The notes under the pieces: generated by a model
Seen by the model: the letters and a program-made list of their open reading frames with translations, nothing else
The model's database searches: none
What the model was told of the DNA's origin: nothing
DNA from: CALINB01 sp938045325
Lineage (GTDB): Bacteria > Pseudomonadota > Alphaproteobacteria > Rhodospirillales > CALINB01
NCBI GenBank assembly: GCA_038114465.1
Contig: JAYNQW010000002.1
Span: 1 to 64,000, forward strand
Reading direction: 5' to 3'
DNA: 64,000 bases
Made by a program: the position numbers and the translations under genes
Shown: positions 1 to 8,446 of the stretch, one piece after another
Numbering within the stretch: position 1 is the first letter of the stretch
Layout of the letters: every line of letters starts with the position of its first letter

Positions 1-407
1 TTGGTCTATTTGATAAAGATGTACGTCTTCTTGATCGATTTTTTGTCGGCGGTGAATCGATTCGTGGCTTCGATACGTCCGGCATAGGCCCGCGTGACCG
101 AAATACAAATGACGCTTTGGGTGGAGAATGGAAATATAGCGGTACTATTGAGGCTACTTTTCCTTTAGGGTTGCCGAATGAATTGGGCTTAAAAGGTCGG
201 TTATTTACGGATTTCGGCAGTGTGAGTCAGGTAGCGCAATCCGATCCGGCAATTTTTGACCAGGCCAGCTTGCGTGTTTCCGTTGGTGCTGGATTGACAT
301 GGTTGTCGCCATTTGGCCCAATTGGCGTTGATCTTGGGTTCCCTGTCTTAAAAGAAGATTTGGACCAAACACAAATATTTAGGCTTAATTTCGGTACGAG
401 ATTTTAG
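1..407 (+). CDS. bamA: BamA, outer-membrane protein assembly factor (C-terminal part only)
   Basis: The reading frame is open from base 3, so the gene begins upstream of the window and only about 134 C-terminal residues are visible. BamA is the outer-membrane beta-barrel that inserts other barrel proteins. The visible part carries the barrel signature RFFVGGESIRGF, which matches the conserved (V/I)RGF loop-6 motif, and ends in FRLNFGTRF, a C-terminal aromatic beta-signal typical of outer-membrane barrels. It lies 9 bases before an OmpH/Skp gene, the usual bamA-skp-lpxD order, which supports BamA over the related TamA. Confidence 0.93.
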   Translation, partial: GLFDKDVRLLDRFFVGGESIRGFDTSGIGPRDRNTNDALGGEWKYSGTIEATFPLGLPNELGLKGRLFTDFGSVSQVAQSDPAIFDQASLRVSVGAGLTWLSPFGPIGVDLGFPVLKEDLDQTQIFRLNFGTRF

Positions 408-416
408 GAGAGTGCA

Positions 417-1040
417 TTGAGAAAAATTTTATTTGTTATTGCTGCTGCTCTAACCATTTCTTTTGGTTCTATTGGCGATGCTGCGGCGCAAGCGAAAAAA
501 GGGAAGAACAACGACGAAGTTCAGGTTTTATCGAACATTGCTGTTATAGATATCATTCGAATTCGCCGTGATTCAAAAGCGTTTAAAAGTCTAAGAAAAC
601 AAATTACGGGATTTCGAGAGCAGCTGAAAAAGAATGCACGAAATGAAGATGCGAATTTGCAGAAGGCGAACAAGGAATTGGCTCGCCAGCGCGCGATTAT
701 AACCCCTGAAGCGTTTCGTGAAGAACGCAAAAAATTCGAGCAACGTGTTGGCAATGTCCAAAAAGGTTTGCAAACGCGGTGGCGTGCTTTACGTGAGGTC
801 GAGGGTAAGTACGAAATTAAGATTCTTGAAGTTATGCAGCAGGCAGCACTGAAGGTCGCACAAAAGAAAAAGTTAATTTTAATCTTACGCAATAATGCAA
901 TCTATTATTGGGCTAATACACTAGAGATAACGGATGAGGTGTTGGCTAACCTGAATAAAATGTTGCCGAAAGTAAGTGTCACGGCGCCAAAAGGGTTTTC
1001 CAAGTTGCCTGCCAGCAAGAAGCCAAATAAGAAAAAATAA
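417..1040 (+). CDS. OmpH/Skp family periplasmic chaperone
   Basis: This 207-residue protein has a signal peptide (about residues 1-25, ending AAAQA) and a long charged helical middle, as in the Skp/OmpH family that holds unfolded outer-membrane proteins in the periplasm. The start codon is TTG at 417, chosen because it directly precedes the signal peptide and follows a TAGGAGAG ribosome site; there is no ATG nearby. The C-terminus is Lys-rich. It sits between bamA and lpxD, the conserved context. Family assignment rests on size, helical Lys/Gln/Arg-rich character, export signal and location. Confidence 0.88.
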   Translation: MRKILFVIAAALTISFGSIGDAAAQAKKGKNNDEVQVLSNIAVIDIIRIRRDSKAFKSLRKQITGFREQLKKNARNEDANLQKANKELARQRAIITPEAFREERKKFEQRVGNVQKGLQTRWRALREVEGKYEIKILEVMQQAALKVAQKKKLILILRNNAIYYWANTLEITDEVLANLNKMLPKVSVTAPKGFSKLPASKKPNKKK

Positions 1041-1045
1041 CGCAA

Positions 1046-2064
1046 ATGGCTGATCNNNNNNNNNNGTATCTGGCCCTTTTTCGCTTGGTCATTTAGCTGA
1101 AATTTCCGGCGCGGTCACTGGTGATAGCGCCGATTCAGAAAAACTTTTCTATGATGTTGCGCCCTTATCAACGGCGCAAGTGGATCAGATTAGTTTCTGG
1201 GACAACAAGCTGTATATTGATGAATTTAAATCTAGTCAGGCTGGTGCCTGTCTTGTGCGTCCTGATGTTAAGCCGGTCTCTGATCAGATGGCGTTGTTAA
1301 AAACGCCGGATCCGTATACAGCCTATGCCCAAATTGCACAGGCGTTTTATCCAGAATCATCTCTAAAGGCGAATCATTCAAAGTCAGCCGAAATTGACCC
1401 TTCGGCTGAGATTGGTGCTCACTGTCAAATTGCCGCCGGGGCCGTGATTGGTAGCCGGGTTAAAATTGGTGAAAAAACGCAAATTGGTGAAAATGCTGTT
1501 ATCGCCGATGGTGTCGAAATTGGCGCAGATTGCCTGATTGGTCCTCATGTTACGATACAAAAGAGTCTCATCGGTAACCGCGTTGTTCTTCATCCAGGTG
1601 TCCGTGTTGGCCAAGATGGCTTTGGATTTGCCTTATCGGAAAAGGGCCATGCCAAGGTGCCGCAATTGGGCCGGGTGATCATCGAAGATGATGTGGAGAT
1701 CGGTGCGAATTCAACAATAGATCGGGGTGCCGGCCCTGATACCGTTATTGGGCAAGGTACAAAAATTGATAATTTGGTGCAAATCGCCCATAACGTAAAT
1801 ATCGGACGGAATTGCATTATTGTTTCACAAGTAGGGATCTCGGGAAGCACCAAGATTGGAGATTTTGTCATTATGGGGGGCCAAGCCGGTTTGACGGGGC
1901 ATTTAACGATCGGTGATGGTGTTCAAATTGCCGCGCAAGCCGGTGTTATGCGCGATATTGAGCCAGGTCAGAAAGTCGGCGGTACACCGGCAGTTCCGAT
2001 GAGGCAGTGGCTGAAATCAGCAGCCTTAATGGAAAAGTTACTTAAGTCGGATAAAAAAAGCTGA
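1046..2064 (+). CDS. lpxD: UDP-3-O-acylglucosamine N-acyltransferase LpxD (interrupted by an assembly gap)
   Basis: LpxD adds the N-linked hydroxyacyl chain in the third step of lipid A synthesis. The start ATG at 1046 (M-A-D) is followed by ten Ns at 1056-1065, after which the frame continues as VSGPFSLGHLAEISGAV, the usual LpxD N-terminal domain. The middle is a left-handed beta-helix of hexapeptide repeats (IGxxxxIG type, roughly codons 90-270 after the gap) with the AHNVNIG segment that carries the catalytic His in the family. The frames before and after the Ns differ, so the true gap length must be 2 modulo 3; by family comparison (MADPRFF...GPF) about 14 bases is likely. The stop overlaps the fabZ start (ATGA). 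Confidence 0.92.
1056..1065. other. Assembly gap (10 N) inside lpxD
   Basis: Ten undetermined bases of nominal length. The lpxD frame changes across it, so the printed length is not the true one. Confidence 0.98.
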
Positions 2065-2534
2065 TGATGGATACAGATTCACAAATGGCGCAAGTTGATG
2101 ATTTGGATGTGAACCAAATCATGGAAATGATCCCGCATCGTTATCCTTTTCTTTTAATAGACCGGGTAACGGAGATCGTGCCGGAAACAAGCGCGATCGG
2201 TATTAAGAATGTCACGATAAATGAACCTTTCTTTCAGGGGCATTTTCCATCCCAGCCCATCATGCCTGGCGTGCTCATTGTTGAAGCCATGGCGCAAACA
2301 GCCGGCGTATTGGTCATAGCATCAATGAACAAAAGCAATGATGGGTGCCTTGTCTATTTTATGACGATTGATAATGCGCGATTTCGTAAGCCCGTTGTTC
2401 CGGGAGATACTCTTAGAATTCACGTTGACAAAGTTCAGAACCGCGGCACGGTTTGGAAGTTTAAAGGTGAAGCGAAGGTCGACGGTAAAACCGTTGCAGA
2501 AGCAACCTATGCAGCCATGATTGTGGATCAGTAA
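2064..2534 (+). CDS. fabZ: 3-hydroxyacyl-ACP dehydratase FabZ
   Basis: FabZ dehydrates 3-hydroxyacyl-ACP in fatty-acid elongation and competes with LpxA/LpxD for hydroxymyristoyl-ACP. The 156-residue protein shows the hot-dog fold motifs HRYPFLLIDRV and GHFPSQPIMPGVLIVEAMAQ; the His of GHFP and the Glu of VEAMAQ are the catalytic pair. An N-terminal acidic stretch of about 15 residues precedes the domain; ATG at 2067 is an alternative start. It overlaps lpxD by one base (TGATG) and lpxA by one base (TAATG), indicating translational coupling. Confidence 0.96.
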   Translation: MMDTDSQMAQVDDLDVNQIMEMIPHRYPFLLIDRVTEIVPETSAIGIKNVTINEPFFQGHFPSQPIMPGVLIVEAMAQTAGVLVIASMNKSNDGCLVYFMTIDNARFRKPVVPGDTLRIHVDKVQNRGTVWKFKGEAKVDGKTVAEATYAAMIVDQ

Positions 2535-3334
2535 TGACCGAAATACATGAAACTGCCGTTATCTATGATAAGGCCATCATCGGTGAAAACGTCTCCGTCG
2601 GGCCATATTGTATCGTCGGGCCGGATGCTGAGCTTGGTGATGGAGTCGTCCTGGAGGCGCACGTCGTCGTTAACGGGCACACCAAAATCGGGGCCAACAC
2701 AAAGATTTTTCCCTATGCTTCAATTGGTTCACCGCCACAAGATATGAAGTATAAAGGGGAGCCTTCAAAATTGATTATCGGCTGTAATAATCTTATTCGA
2801 GAATATGTGACCATGAACCCGGGTACGGAAGGGGGCGGCATGGTGACGGAAATCGGCAATAACTGTTTATTCATGGTCGGTTCGCACGTCGCCCATGATT
2901 GCCGTATTGGTGATCATGTCGTGTTAGTCAATAATGCTACGCTTGGTGGTCATGTTACGCTCGATGAGTGGGTAATCATCGGTGGCCTTTCAGCGGTTCA
3001 TCAATTTGCCCGTGTCGGCCGCCATGCCATGGTCGGCGGCATGACAGGGGTGGAGCACGATGTAATCCCTTATGGATCCGTTACGGGCAACCGCGCCCGC
3101 CTGCAAGGCCTCAATATTGTTGGTCTAAAGCGGCGTGGTTTTGAACGAGAGCAAATTCATGAACTCAGAAATGCCTATCGTTTATTGTTTGCACCGGAAG
3201 GTACCATGGTCGAGCGCCTGGAAGATGTTGCAAAGCTATTTTCCGAGAACGAACTCGTCATGGAAATTATTCGTTTTATTCGTGCCGATTCCTCCCGTGC
3301 CATCTGTCAACCAATCCTAGAAGACGCCGCATAA
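2534..3334 (+). CDS. lpxA: UDP-N-acetylglucosamine O-acyltransferase LpxA
   Basis: LpxA performs the first acylation of lipid A synthesis in the cytoplasm. The 266-residue protein starts with IHETAVI and runs as a hexapeptide-repeat beta-helix, with VGSHVAHDCRIG containing the catalytic His and GGLSAVHQF in the conserved place. The helical C-terminal domain (about 195-266) follows. Length is normal for the family. It is coupled to fabZ upstream and lies 5 bases before lpxI. Confidence 0.97.
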   Translation: MTEIHETAVIYDKAIIGENVSVGPYCIVGPDAELGDGVVLEAHVVVNGHTKIGANTKIFPYASIGSPPQDMKYKGEPSKLIIGCNNLIREYVTMNPGTEGGGMVTEIGNNCLFMVGSHVAHDCRIGDHVVLVNNATLGGHVTLDEWVIIGGLSAVHQFARVGRHAMVGGMTGVEHDVIPYGSVTGNRARLQGLNIVGLKRRGFEREQIHELRNAYRLLFAPEGTMVERLEDVAKLFSENELVMEIIRFIRADSSRAICQPILEDAA

Positions 3335-3339
3335 TATCA

Positions 3340-4161
3340 ATGTTGCCGAAACTCGGTATTATCGCTGGTGGCGGTGTTATTCCCGCCCGAATAATTGAAT
3401 CATGCCGGGAAGCCGGCCGACCGTATTTTGTTATCGCCATTGAGGAACAAACTGATCCAACTATTTTAGAGGTGTCGCCGCATCAATGGCTGCGTTTGGG
3501 TGAAGTCGGTAAAGCTATTGATCGTTTTAAATCGGAAGAGGTGGAAGAGCTCGTTATGGCGGGGCCGGTTCGCCGCCCAAGCCTTTCGGCCTTACGGCCT
3601 GACGCCTGGACAGCAAAACGTCTTGCCAAGGCTGCATTTAAATCGTTGGGTGATGATGGTTTGTTATCATTATTAGTTGATGAATTTGAAAAAGAGGGGT
3701 TTCGGGTTATCGGTACGGATAGCGTTTTGAATGAAATTATCGCACCCGAAGGGATTTACGGCCAAATTAGACCGGATGATATTGCCTTAAAAGATATTGA
3801 ACGGGGCATCGAGGTTGCATCGTCATTAGGCGGTCTCGATATCGGTCAAGCCGTTGTTGTGCAACAGGGGCTCGTCTTGGCTGTCGAAGCCATTGAAGGT
3901 ACAGATGAAATGATCAGCCGTTCTGGTAGCCTTCGCCGTGAAGGTCCCGGCGGTGTTCTTGTTAAAATCAAAAAACCCGGACAGGAACGGCGGGTCGACT
4001 TGCCAACCATTGGCGTGAATACAGTCGAAAAAGCAGTTCAAGCAGGACTTCGTGGGATTGCCGTGCAGGCACATCAGGCTCTCATTGTCGATAGGGCTGA
4101 AGTTATTCGCCTTGCCGATGAAAAAGGACTATTTATTACCGGAATAACAATAAGTGATTAA
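3340..4161 (+). CDS. lpxI: UDP-2,3-diacylglucosamine pyrophosphatase LpxI
   Basis: LpxI hydrolyses UDP-2,3-diacylglucosamine to lipid X, the step done by LpxH in enterobacteria and by LpxI in most alphaproteobacteria. The 273-residue protein begins LGIIAGGGVIPARI and has the family segments RLGEVGKAIDRFK and VMAGPVRRPSL; the C-terminal half includes QAVVVQQGLVLAVEAIEGTD. It lies between lpxA and lpxB, the standard place. The finding that LpxI rather than LpxH is encoded supports the alphaproteobacterial assignment. Confidence 0.95.
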   Translation: MLPKLGIIAGGGVIPARIIESCREAGRPYFVIAIEEQTDPTILEVSPHQWLRLGEVGKAIDRFKSEEVEELVMAGPVRRPSLSALRPDAWTAKRLAKAAFKSLGDDGLLSLLVDEFEKEGFRVIGTDSVLNEIIAPEGIYGQIRPDDIALKDIERGIEVASSLGGLDIGQAVVVQQGLVLAVEAIEGTDEMISRSGSLRREGPGGVLVKIKKPGQERRVDLPTIGVNTVEKAVQAGLRGIAVQAHQALIVDRAEVIRLADEKGLFITGITISD

Positions 4162-5373
4162 ATGACTGATATTGCAGACGAAAACGAACCTCCCTTAATT
4201 TATATTATTGCCGGCGAACCTTCAGGCGACAACTTAGGCGCATTGCTCATGAAGGGGTTACGTGAACGCACTGACGGTAAAATTCAATTTGCCGGCATAG
4301 GCGGCCCAAAAATGACAGAGCAGGGCCTGGATAGCCTGTTTCCTATGGAGGAATTGTCCGTCATGGGATTTGTTGAAGTCTTGCCTCACATTCCAAATCT
4401 CATGGGGCGCATTAAGCAAACGGTTTCGGATATTCTAAGAAAACGGCCTGTGGCTTTAATAACAATTGATTCACCCGGGTTTTGTTTCCGTGTCGCAAAA
4501 AATTTAGCCGGTTTGGGTATTGCCCTGATCCATTATGTTGCGCCTACGGTTTGGGCCTGGCGCCCGGGCCGCGCCAAAAAAATTGCGGCATATCTAGACC
4601 ATATACTGGCTTTGCTGCCTTTTGAGCCGACATTTTTATCGCGATTTGGTGTCCCGAGCACGTTTGTCGGCCATTCGGTCGTTGAAAGCGGTGCCGACCA
4701 AAGAGATGGCGATGCCTTTCGCAAAAAATACGATATTGATCCGGATGTCCCACTGATTTGTGTGTTGCCAGGAAGCCGGCGTAGCGAAACCCGTTATATG
4801 CTCCCAGTTTTTGGGCAAACGCTTGGTGTGTTGCAGCAAACAAGGCCGAATTTGGTAGCGGTTGTGCCGATGGTGTCTTCGTTATCGAACGATATTATGC
4901 GGGCCAGCAATAATTGGCCTGTCCCTACATTATTACTGGAAGATGATAGCGAGAAATTTGACGCGTTTGCCGCTTCCGATGTTGCCTTGGCCGCATCGGG
5001 CACGGTTTCACTTGAACTCGCCATGGCCCGAACGCCATCCGTCATTGCTTATAAAGTTAATCCAATAACGGCATGGTTTGCTTTGCGATTGGTTCGGGTT
5101 GAATATGTGAATCTGGTAAACATATTGTTGGACCGCTTGGCCATTCCCGAATATTTGCAAAACAATTGCACACCGGAACAAATGGCATCGGCTGTCAATA
5201 TTCTGCTGGATGATGAAGACGCACAGCAAGCGCAAAAACAAGCCTACAAAGAGGTGCTTAAGGATCTCGGAATCGAGGATGAGCTACCCAGTTTGAGGGC
5301 CGCCGACGTCGTGTTGCAGATTGTCGATAAGTATGCCGATGCGCGCAAACAACAGGAATCCGATACCGCATAA
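4162..5373 (+). CDS. lpxB: Lipid-A-disaccharide synthase LpxB
   Basis: LpxB is the GT19 glycosyltransferase that joins lipid X to UDP-2,3-diacylglucosamine. The 403-residue product shows IIAGEPSGDNLGALLM at the N-terminus, VAPTVWAWRPGRAKKIA in the middle and VLPGSRRSE plus ASGTVSLELAMARTPSVIAYK in the C-terminal nucleotide-binding half, all family landmarks. Its start follows the lpxI stop directly (TAA-ATG), and the unit ends at the hairpin at 5377-5411. Confidence 0.96.
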   Translation: MTDIADENEPPLIYIIAGEPSGDNLGALLMKGLRERTDGKIQFAGIGGPKMTEQGLDSLFPMEELSVMGFVEVLPHIPNLMGRIKQTVSDILRKRPVALITIDSPGFCFRVAKNLAGLGIALIHYVAPTVWAWRPGRAKKIAAYLDHILALLPFEPTFLSRFGVPSTFVGHSVVESGADQRDGDAFRKKYDIDPDVPLICVLPGSRRSETRYMLPVFGQTLGVLQQTRPNLVAVVPMVSSLSNDIMRASNNWPVPTLLLEDDSEKFDAFAASDVALAASGTVSLELAMARTPSVIAYKVNPITAWFALRLVRVEYVNLVNILLDRLAIPEYLQNNCTPEQMASAVNILLDDEDAQQAQKQAYKEVLKDLGIEDELPSLRAADVVLQIVDKYADARKQQESDTA

Positions 5374-5376
5374 GAA

Positions 5377-5411
5377 AACGGCGCTTCCAACATTTCATTA
5401 GAAGCGCCGTT
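5377..5411. terminator. Bidirectional hairpin terminator between lpxB and gltA
   Basis: Perfect 11-bp stem, AACGGCGCTTC (5377-5387) with GAAGCGCCGTT (5401-5411), around a 13-base loop. It sits 3 bases after the lpxB stop and 19 bases from the end of convergent gltA, so it can serve both strands. T-tracts are short. Confidence 0.75.
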
Positions 5412-5430
5412 AGCTTGCCTTGACAGCGAA

Positions 5431-6837
5431 TTAACGCCTATTGATCGGCACATATTTGCGGTCGACTTCGCCGGTGTAAAGCTGGCGCGGGCGGCCGATT
5501 TTTTGATGCGGATCTTCAATCATTTCATTCCATTGAGCAATCCAACCGACGGTGCGCGCGACCGCAAAGAGAACGGTGAACATACTTGTCGGAATACCAA
5601 TCGCCCGGAAAATGATGCCGGAATAGAAATCCACGTTCGGGTAAAGCTTACGCTCGATGAAATAGTCTTCACTGAGAGCGATATTTTCGAGTTCCATTGC
5701 AATGTCGAGGAACGGCTCGTTTTTAATGCCGAGTTCTTTTAAGACATCATGGCACGTTTTCATCATAATACGCGCACGCGGGTCGTAGTTTTTATAGACC
5801 CGGTGGCCGAAGCCCATCAGGCGGGTCGGGTCCTTTGGATCCTTAACTTTCTGAATGAACTTCTTGATGTTTTTCGGCTCGCCAATTTCCGTTAGCATAT
5901 TCAGCACGGCTTCGTTGGCGCCGCCATGGGCAGGGCCCCACAGCGAAGCAACACCGGCGGCCATACAGGCAAACGGGTTGGCGCCACTGGAACCGGCGAT
6001 CCGCACGGTTGATGCGGAAGCATTTTGCTCGTGATCGGCATGAAGCATCAAGATTAAGTCCATCGCCTTTGCGATGGTCGGATTAATCTCATATTCCTCG
6101 CATGGTGTTGCAAACATCATGTTCAGGAAGTTTGAGGCATAATCAAGGTCATTGCGCGGATAAATGAACGGCTGACCTTGTGAGTATTTATAAGCCCAGG
6201 CCGCAATGGTCGGCATTTTTGCTACCATACGATAGGAGGCAACCAAACGGTCATGCGGGTTCGAAATATCGATGCTGTCGTGATAGAAGGCGGAAAGGGC
6301 GCCGACGACACCGCAAACAATGGCCATGGGATGAGCATCCCGGCGGAAGCCACGATAAAAGTTGTTGATTTGTTCGTGCAGCATCGAATGGTAAGTAATG
6401 TCATGCACAAACTTCGCTTTTTCTGATTTTGTCGGTAATTCCCCATAAAGCAGGAGGTAGCAGGATTCCATATAATCGGATTTTTCTGCGAGATCCTGAA
6501 TGGGATAGCCGCGATACTGAAGAATTCCTTCTTCGCCGTCGATGTATGTAATGGCCGATTCACAGCTGCCGGTAGAGGTGTAACCTGGATCGTATGTGAA
6601 ATAACCCATATCACCGTATAAGCGGCGAACATCAATGACATCGGGTCCAATAGAGCCAGACATGACCGGCATAACGTATTCACGATCATTCGCATGATCA
6701 ATGAGTGTTACTGATTGATTGGTGCTGCGCGTGGCTGCTTTTTTCGGTGCTGATTTTTTTGCCGTCGTTTTAGACGTTTTTTTTACCGTTTTCCGTTTCG
6801 TTGCCTTTTTCGTTTTCTTTCTTGCTTTCTTTGCCAT
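5431..6837 (-). CDS. gltA: Citrate synthase with a Lys/Thr/Ala-rich N-terminal extension
   Basis: Citrate synthase condenses acetyl-CoA and oxaloacetate at the entry of the TCA cycle. The catalytic body (from about residue 43) is the Gram-negative type: GPDVIDVRRLYGDMGYFTYDPGY near the N-terminus is followed by LHADHEQNAS and GFGHRVYKNYDPRA, which hold the catalytic His residues. The product is 468 residues, about 40 longer than usual, because a very basic tail precedes the body (starting MAKKARKKTKKATKRK, roughly half Lys). The start is firm: a GAGGAGG ribosome site lies 7 bases before the ATG at 6837, and no start codon lies near the body's usual first residue. Convergent with lpxB. Confidence 0.95.
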   Translation of the reverse strand: MAKKARKKTKKATKRKTVKKTSKTTAKKSAPKKAATRSTNQSVTLIDHANDREYVMPVMSGSIGPDVIDVRRLYGDMGYFTYDPGYTSTGSCESAITYIDGEEGILQYRGYPIQDLAEKSDYMESCYLLLYGELPTKSEKAKFVHDITYHSMLHEQINNFYRGFRRDAHPMAIVCGVVGALSAFYHDSIDISNPHDRLVASYRMVAKMPTIAAWAYKYSQGQPFIYPRNDLDYASNFLNMMFATPCEEYEINPTIAKAMDLILMLHADHEQNASASTVRIAGSSGANPFACMAAGVASLWGPAHGGANEAVLNMLTEIGEPKNIKKFIQKVKDPKDPTRLMGFGHRVYKNYDPRARIMMKTCHDVLKELGIKNEPFLDIAMELENIALSEDYFIERKLYPNVDFYSGIIFRAIGIPTSMFTVLFAVARTVGWIAQWNEMIEDPHQKIGRPRQLYTGEVDRKYVPINRR

Positions 6838-6926
6838 TAGCAGCCCTCCTCGGGTTATCGTTTGTTATTGTTTCCAAACTTATCTAGCGCTGTTTCGAGC
6901 CAAAATCGTTGGCAGGAACAGTCGGG

Positions 6927-8330
6927 TTATGAATTCAGGGCATCTTCAATTCTGCCCAAGGTTTCGTTTTTGCCGAGTATTTCCATGACTTCAAAAACAC
7001 CCGGTGAAATATGAGACCCCGTTAATGCGGCGCGCAGGGGTTGAGCAATTTGGCCTAACTTTGCTTGTTCTTCTTCCGCAAACTGCCGGGCTAATCCTTC
7101 GATCTCCGACTGAGTCCAATCGGATAGTCTCTCAAGATGCCCCTTTAGTTTTTTTAATCGGTTTTTTGCATCCTTATCTAAAAGTTTCTCAGCCTTTTGG
7201 CTCAACTCAATGGGTCGTTGTACTACATAAAACCCTGCATTATCAAGGAGTTCTATGGTTGTCTTGGCCCGTTCTTTTAACCCTGATAGGCCCTTTTTTA
7301 CCCGATTTTCGGCCTCTTCGGCAAGCCCCCCCTGATATCGCTCCTGAAAGGCCGGCATGAGTAATTTCAACAAGTCTTGGTTGTCGGCCTCACGGATATA
7401 ATGGGCATTTAAGCTCAAAAGCTTTGCCGGATCGAACCGTGCCGCCGCTTTGCCAACATTATCGAGGTCGAACCATTCGATGGCCTGTTCGGTCGAGATG
7501 ATTTCATCATCACCATGGCCCCAACCAAGACGAAGCAAGTAATTCCGCAATGCTTCAGGCAGCATGCCGTCGTTTCGATATTCCGTGACGCCCAGAGCGC
7601 CATGCCGTTTCGACATCTTTGCGCCATCGGCACCATGAATGAGGGGGATGTGAGCAAACGCCGGCACATCCCAATCCATCGCCCGATAAAGCTGTGATTG
7701 GCGAAATGCGTTGTTTAAGTGGTCATCACCGCGAATGACGTGTGTGATTTCCATATCGTGATCATCGACGACTACAGCCAGCATATACGTTGGCGTGCCG
7801 TCGGCACGGAGTAAGATCATGTCGTCGAGCTGATCATTGGCAATGGTAACTTTACCTTGCACCAGGTCCTCAATAACGGTTTCACCGTCTCGCGGGGCTT
7901 TGAGGCGGATCACGGGGTCGACGCCGGCCGGAGCATCCGCCGGGTCGCGATCACGCCAGGTGCCGTCGTAGCGCATGGGGCGACCTTCGGCGCGGGCCTT
8001 TTCGCGCATGGCCGTCAGCTCCTCGGGGCTACAATAGCAGCGATAGGCATGCCCCCCCTCGAGTAGCGCCTGGGCGACTTCGCGGTGCCTGCCGGCGCGT
8101 TCAAACTGCGAAACAGCTTCACCGTCCCAATCGAGCCCCAGCCAGCTAAGACCTTCGTAAATAGCTTCAACAGCCTCCGGGGTTGAGCGCTTACGGTCGG
8201 TATCCTCGATGCGCAGCAGGAATTTGCCGCCGTGATGGCGGGCGTATAGCCAGTTAAAGAGCGCCGTGCGGGCGCCGCCGATATGGAGGAAGCCCGTGGG
8301 CGAGGGGGCGAATCGGGTAACGACAGTCAT
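6927..8330 (-). CDS. gltX: Glutamyl-tRNA synthetase
   Basis: This class I synthetase charges tRNA-Glu. The 467-residue protein has the HIGH-type motif in TRFAPSPTGFLHIGGART, FLLRIEDTDRKRS just after it, and the KMSKR motif in GADGAKMSKRHGALGV near residue 240. The C-terminal helical anticodon-binding part ends ETLGRIEDALNS. It lies upstream of gltA on the same strand with an 89-base gap and is divergent from comEC. Some alphaproteobacteria carry two GltX paralogues; I cannot tell from this window whether this is the discriminating or non-discriminating one. Confidence 0.96.
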   Translation of the reverse strand: MTVVTRFAPSPTGFLHIGGARTALFNWLYARHHGGKFLLRIEDTDRKRSTPEAVEAIYEGLSWLGLDWDGEAVSQFERAGRHREVAQALLEGGHAYRCYCSPEELTAMREKARAEGRPMRYDGTWRDRDPADAPAGVDPVIRLKAPRDGETVIEDLVQGKVTIANDQLDDMILLRADGTPTYMLAVVVDDHDMEITHVIRGDDHLNNAFRQSQLYRAMDWDVPAFAHIPLIHGADGAKMSKRHGALGVTEYRNDGMLPEALRNYLLRLGWGHGDDEIISTEQAIEWFDLDNVGKAAARFDPAKLLSLNAHYIREADNQDLLKLLMPAFQERYQGGLAEEAENRVKKGLSGLKERAKTTIELLDNAGFYVVQRPIELSQKAEKLLDKDAKNRLKKLKGHLERLSDWTQSEIEGLARQFAEEEQAKLGQIAQPLRAALTGSHISPGVFEVMEILGKNETLGRIEDALNS

Positions 8331-8446
8331 GATTTATGCGCTAAGATTTCCAAAATTGAGTGGGCAAGGATATGGCGGGGGCTGTTTAGCACATATACCT
8401 CACTGATGCAGCCTGATAAGGCGCCATACCAGGGGGATAAGCCGTT

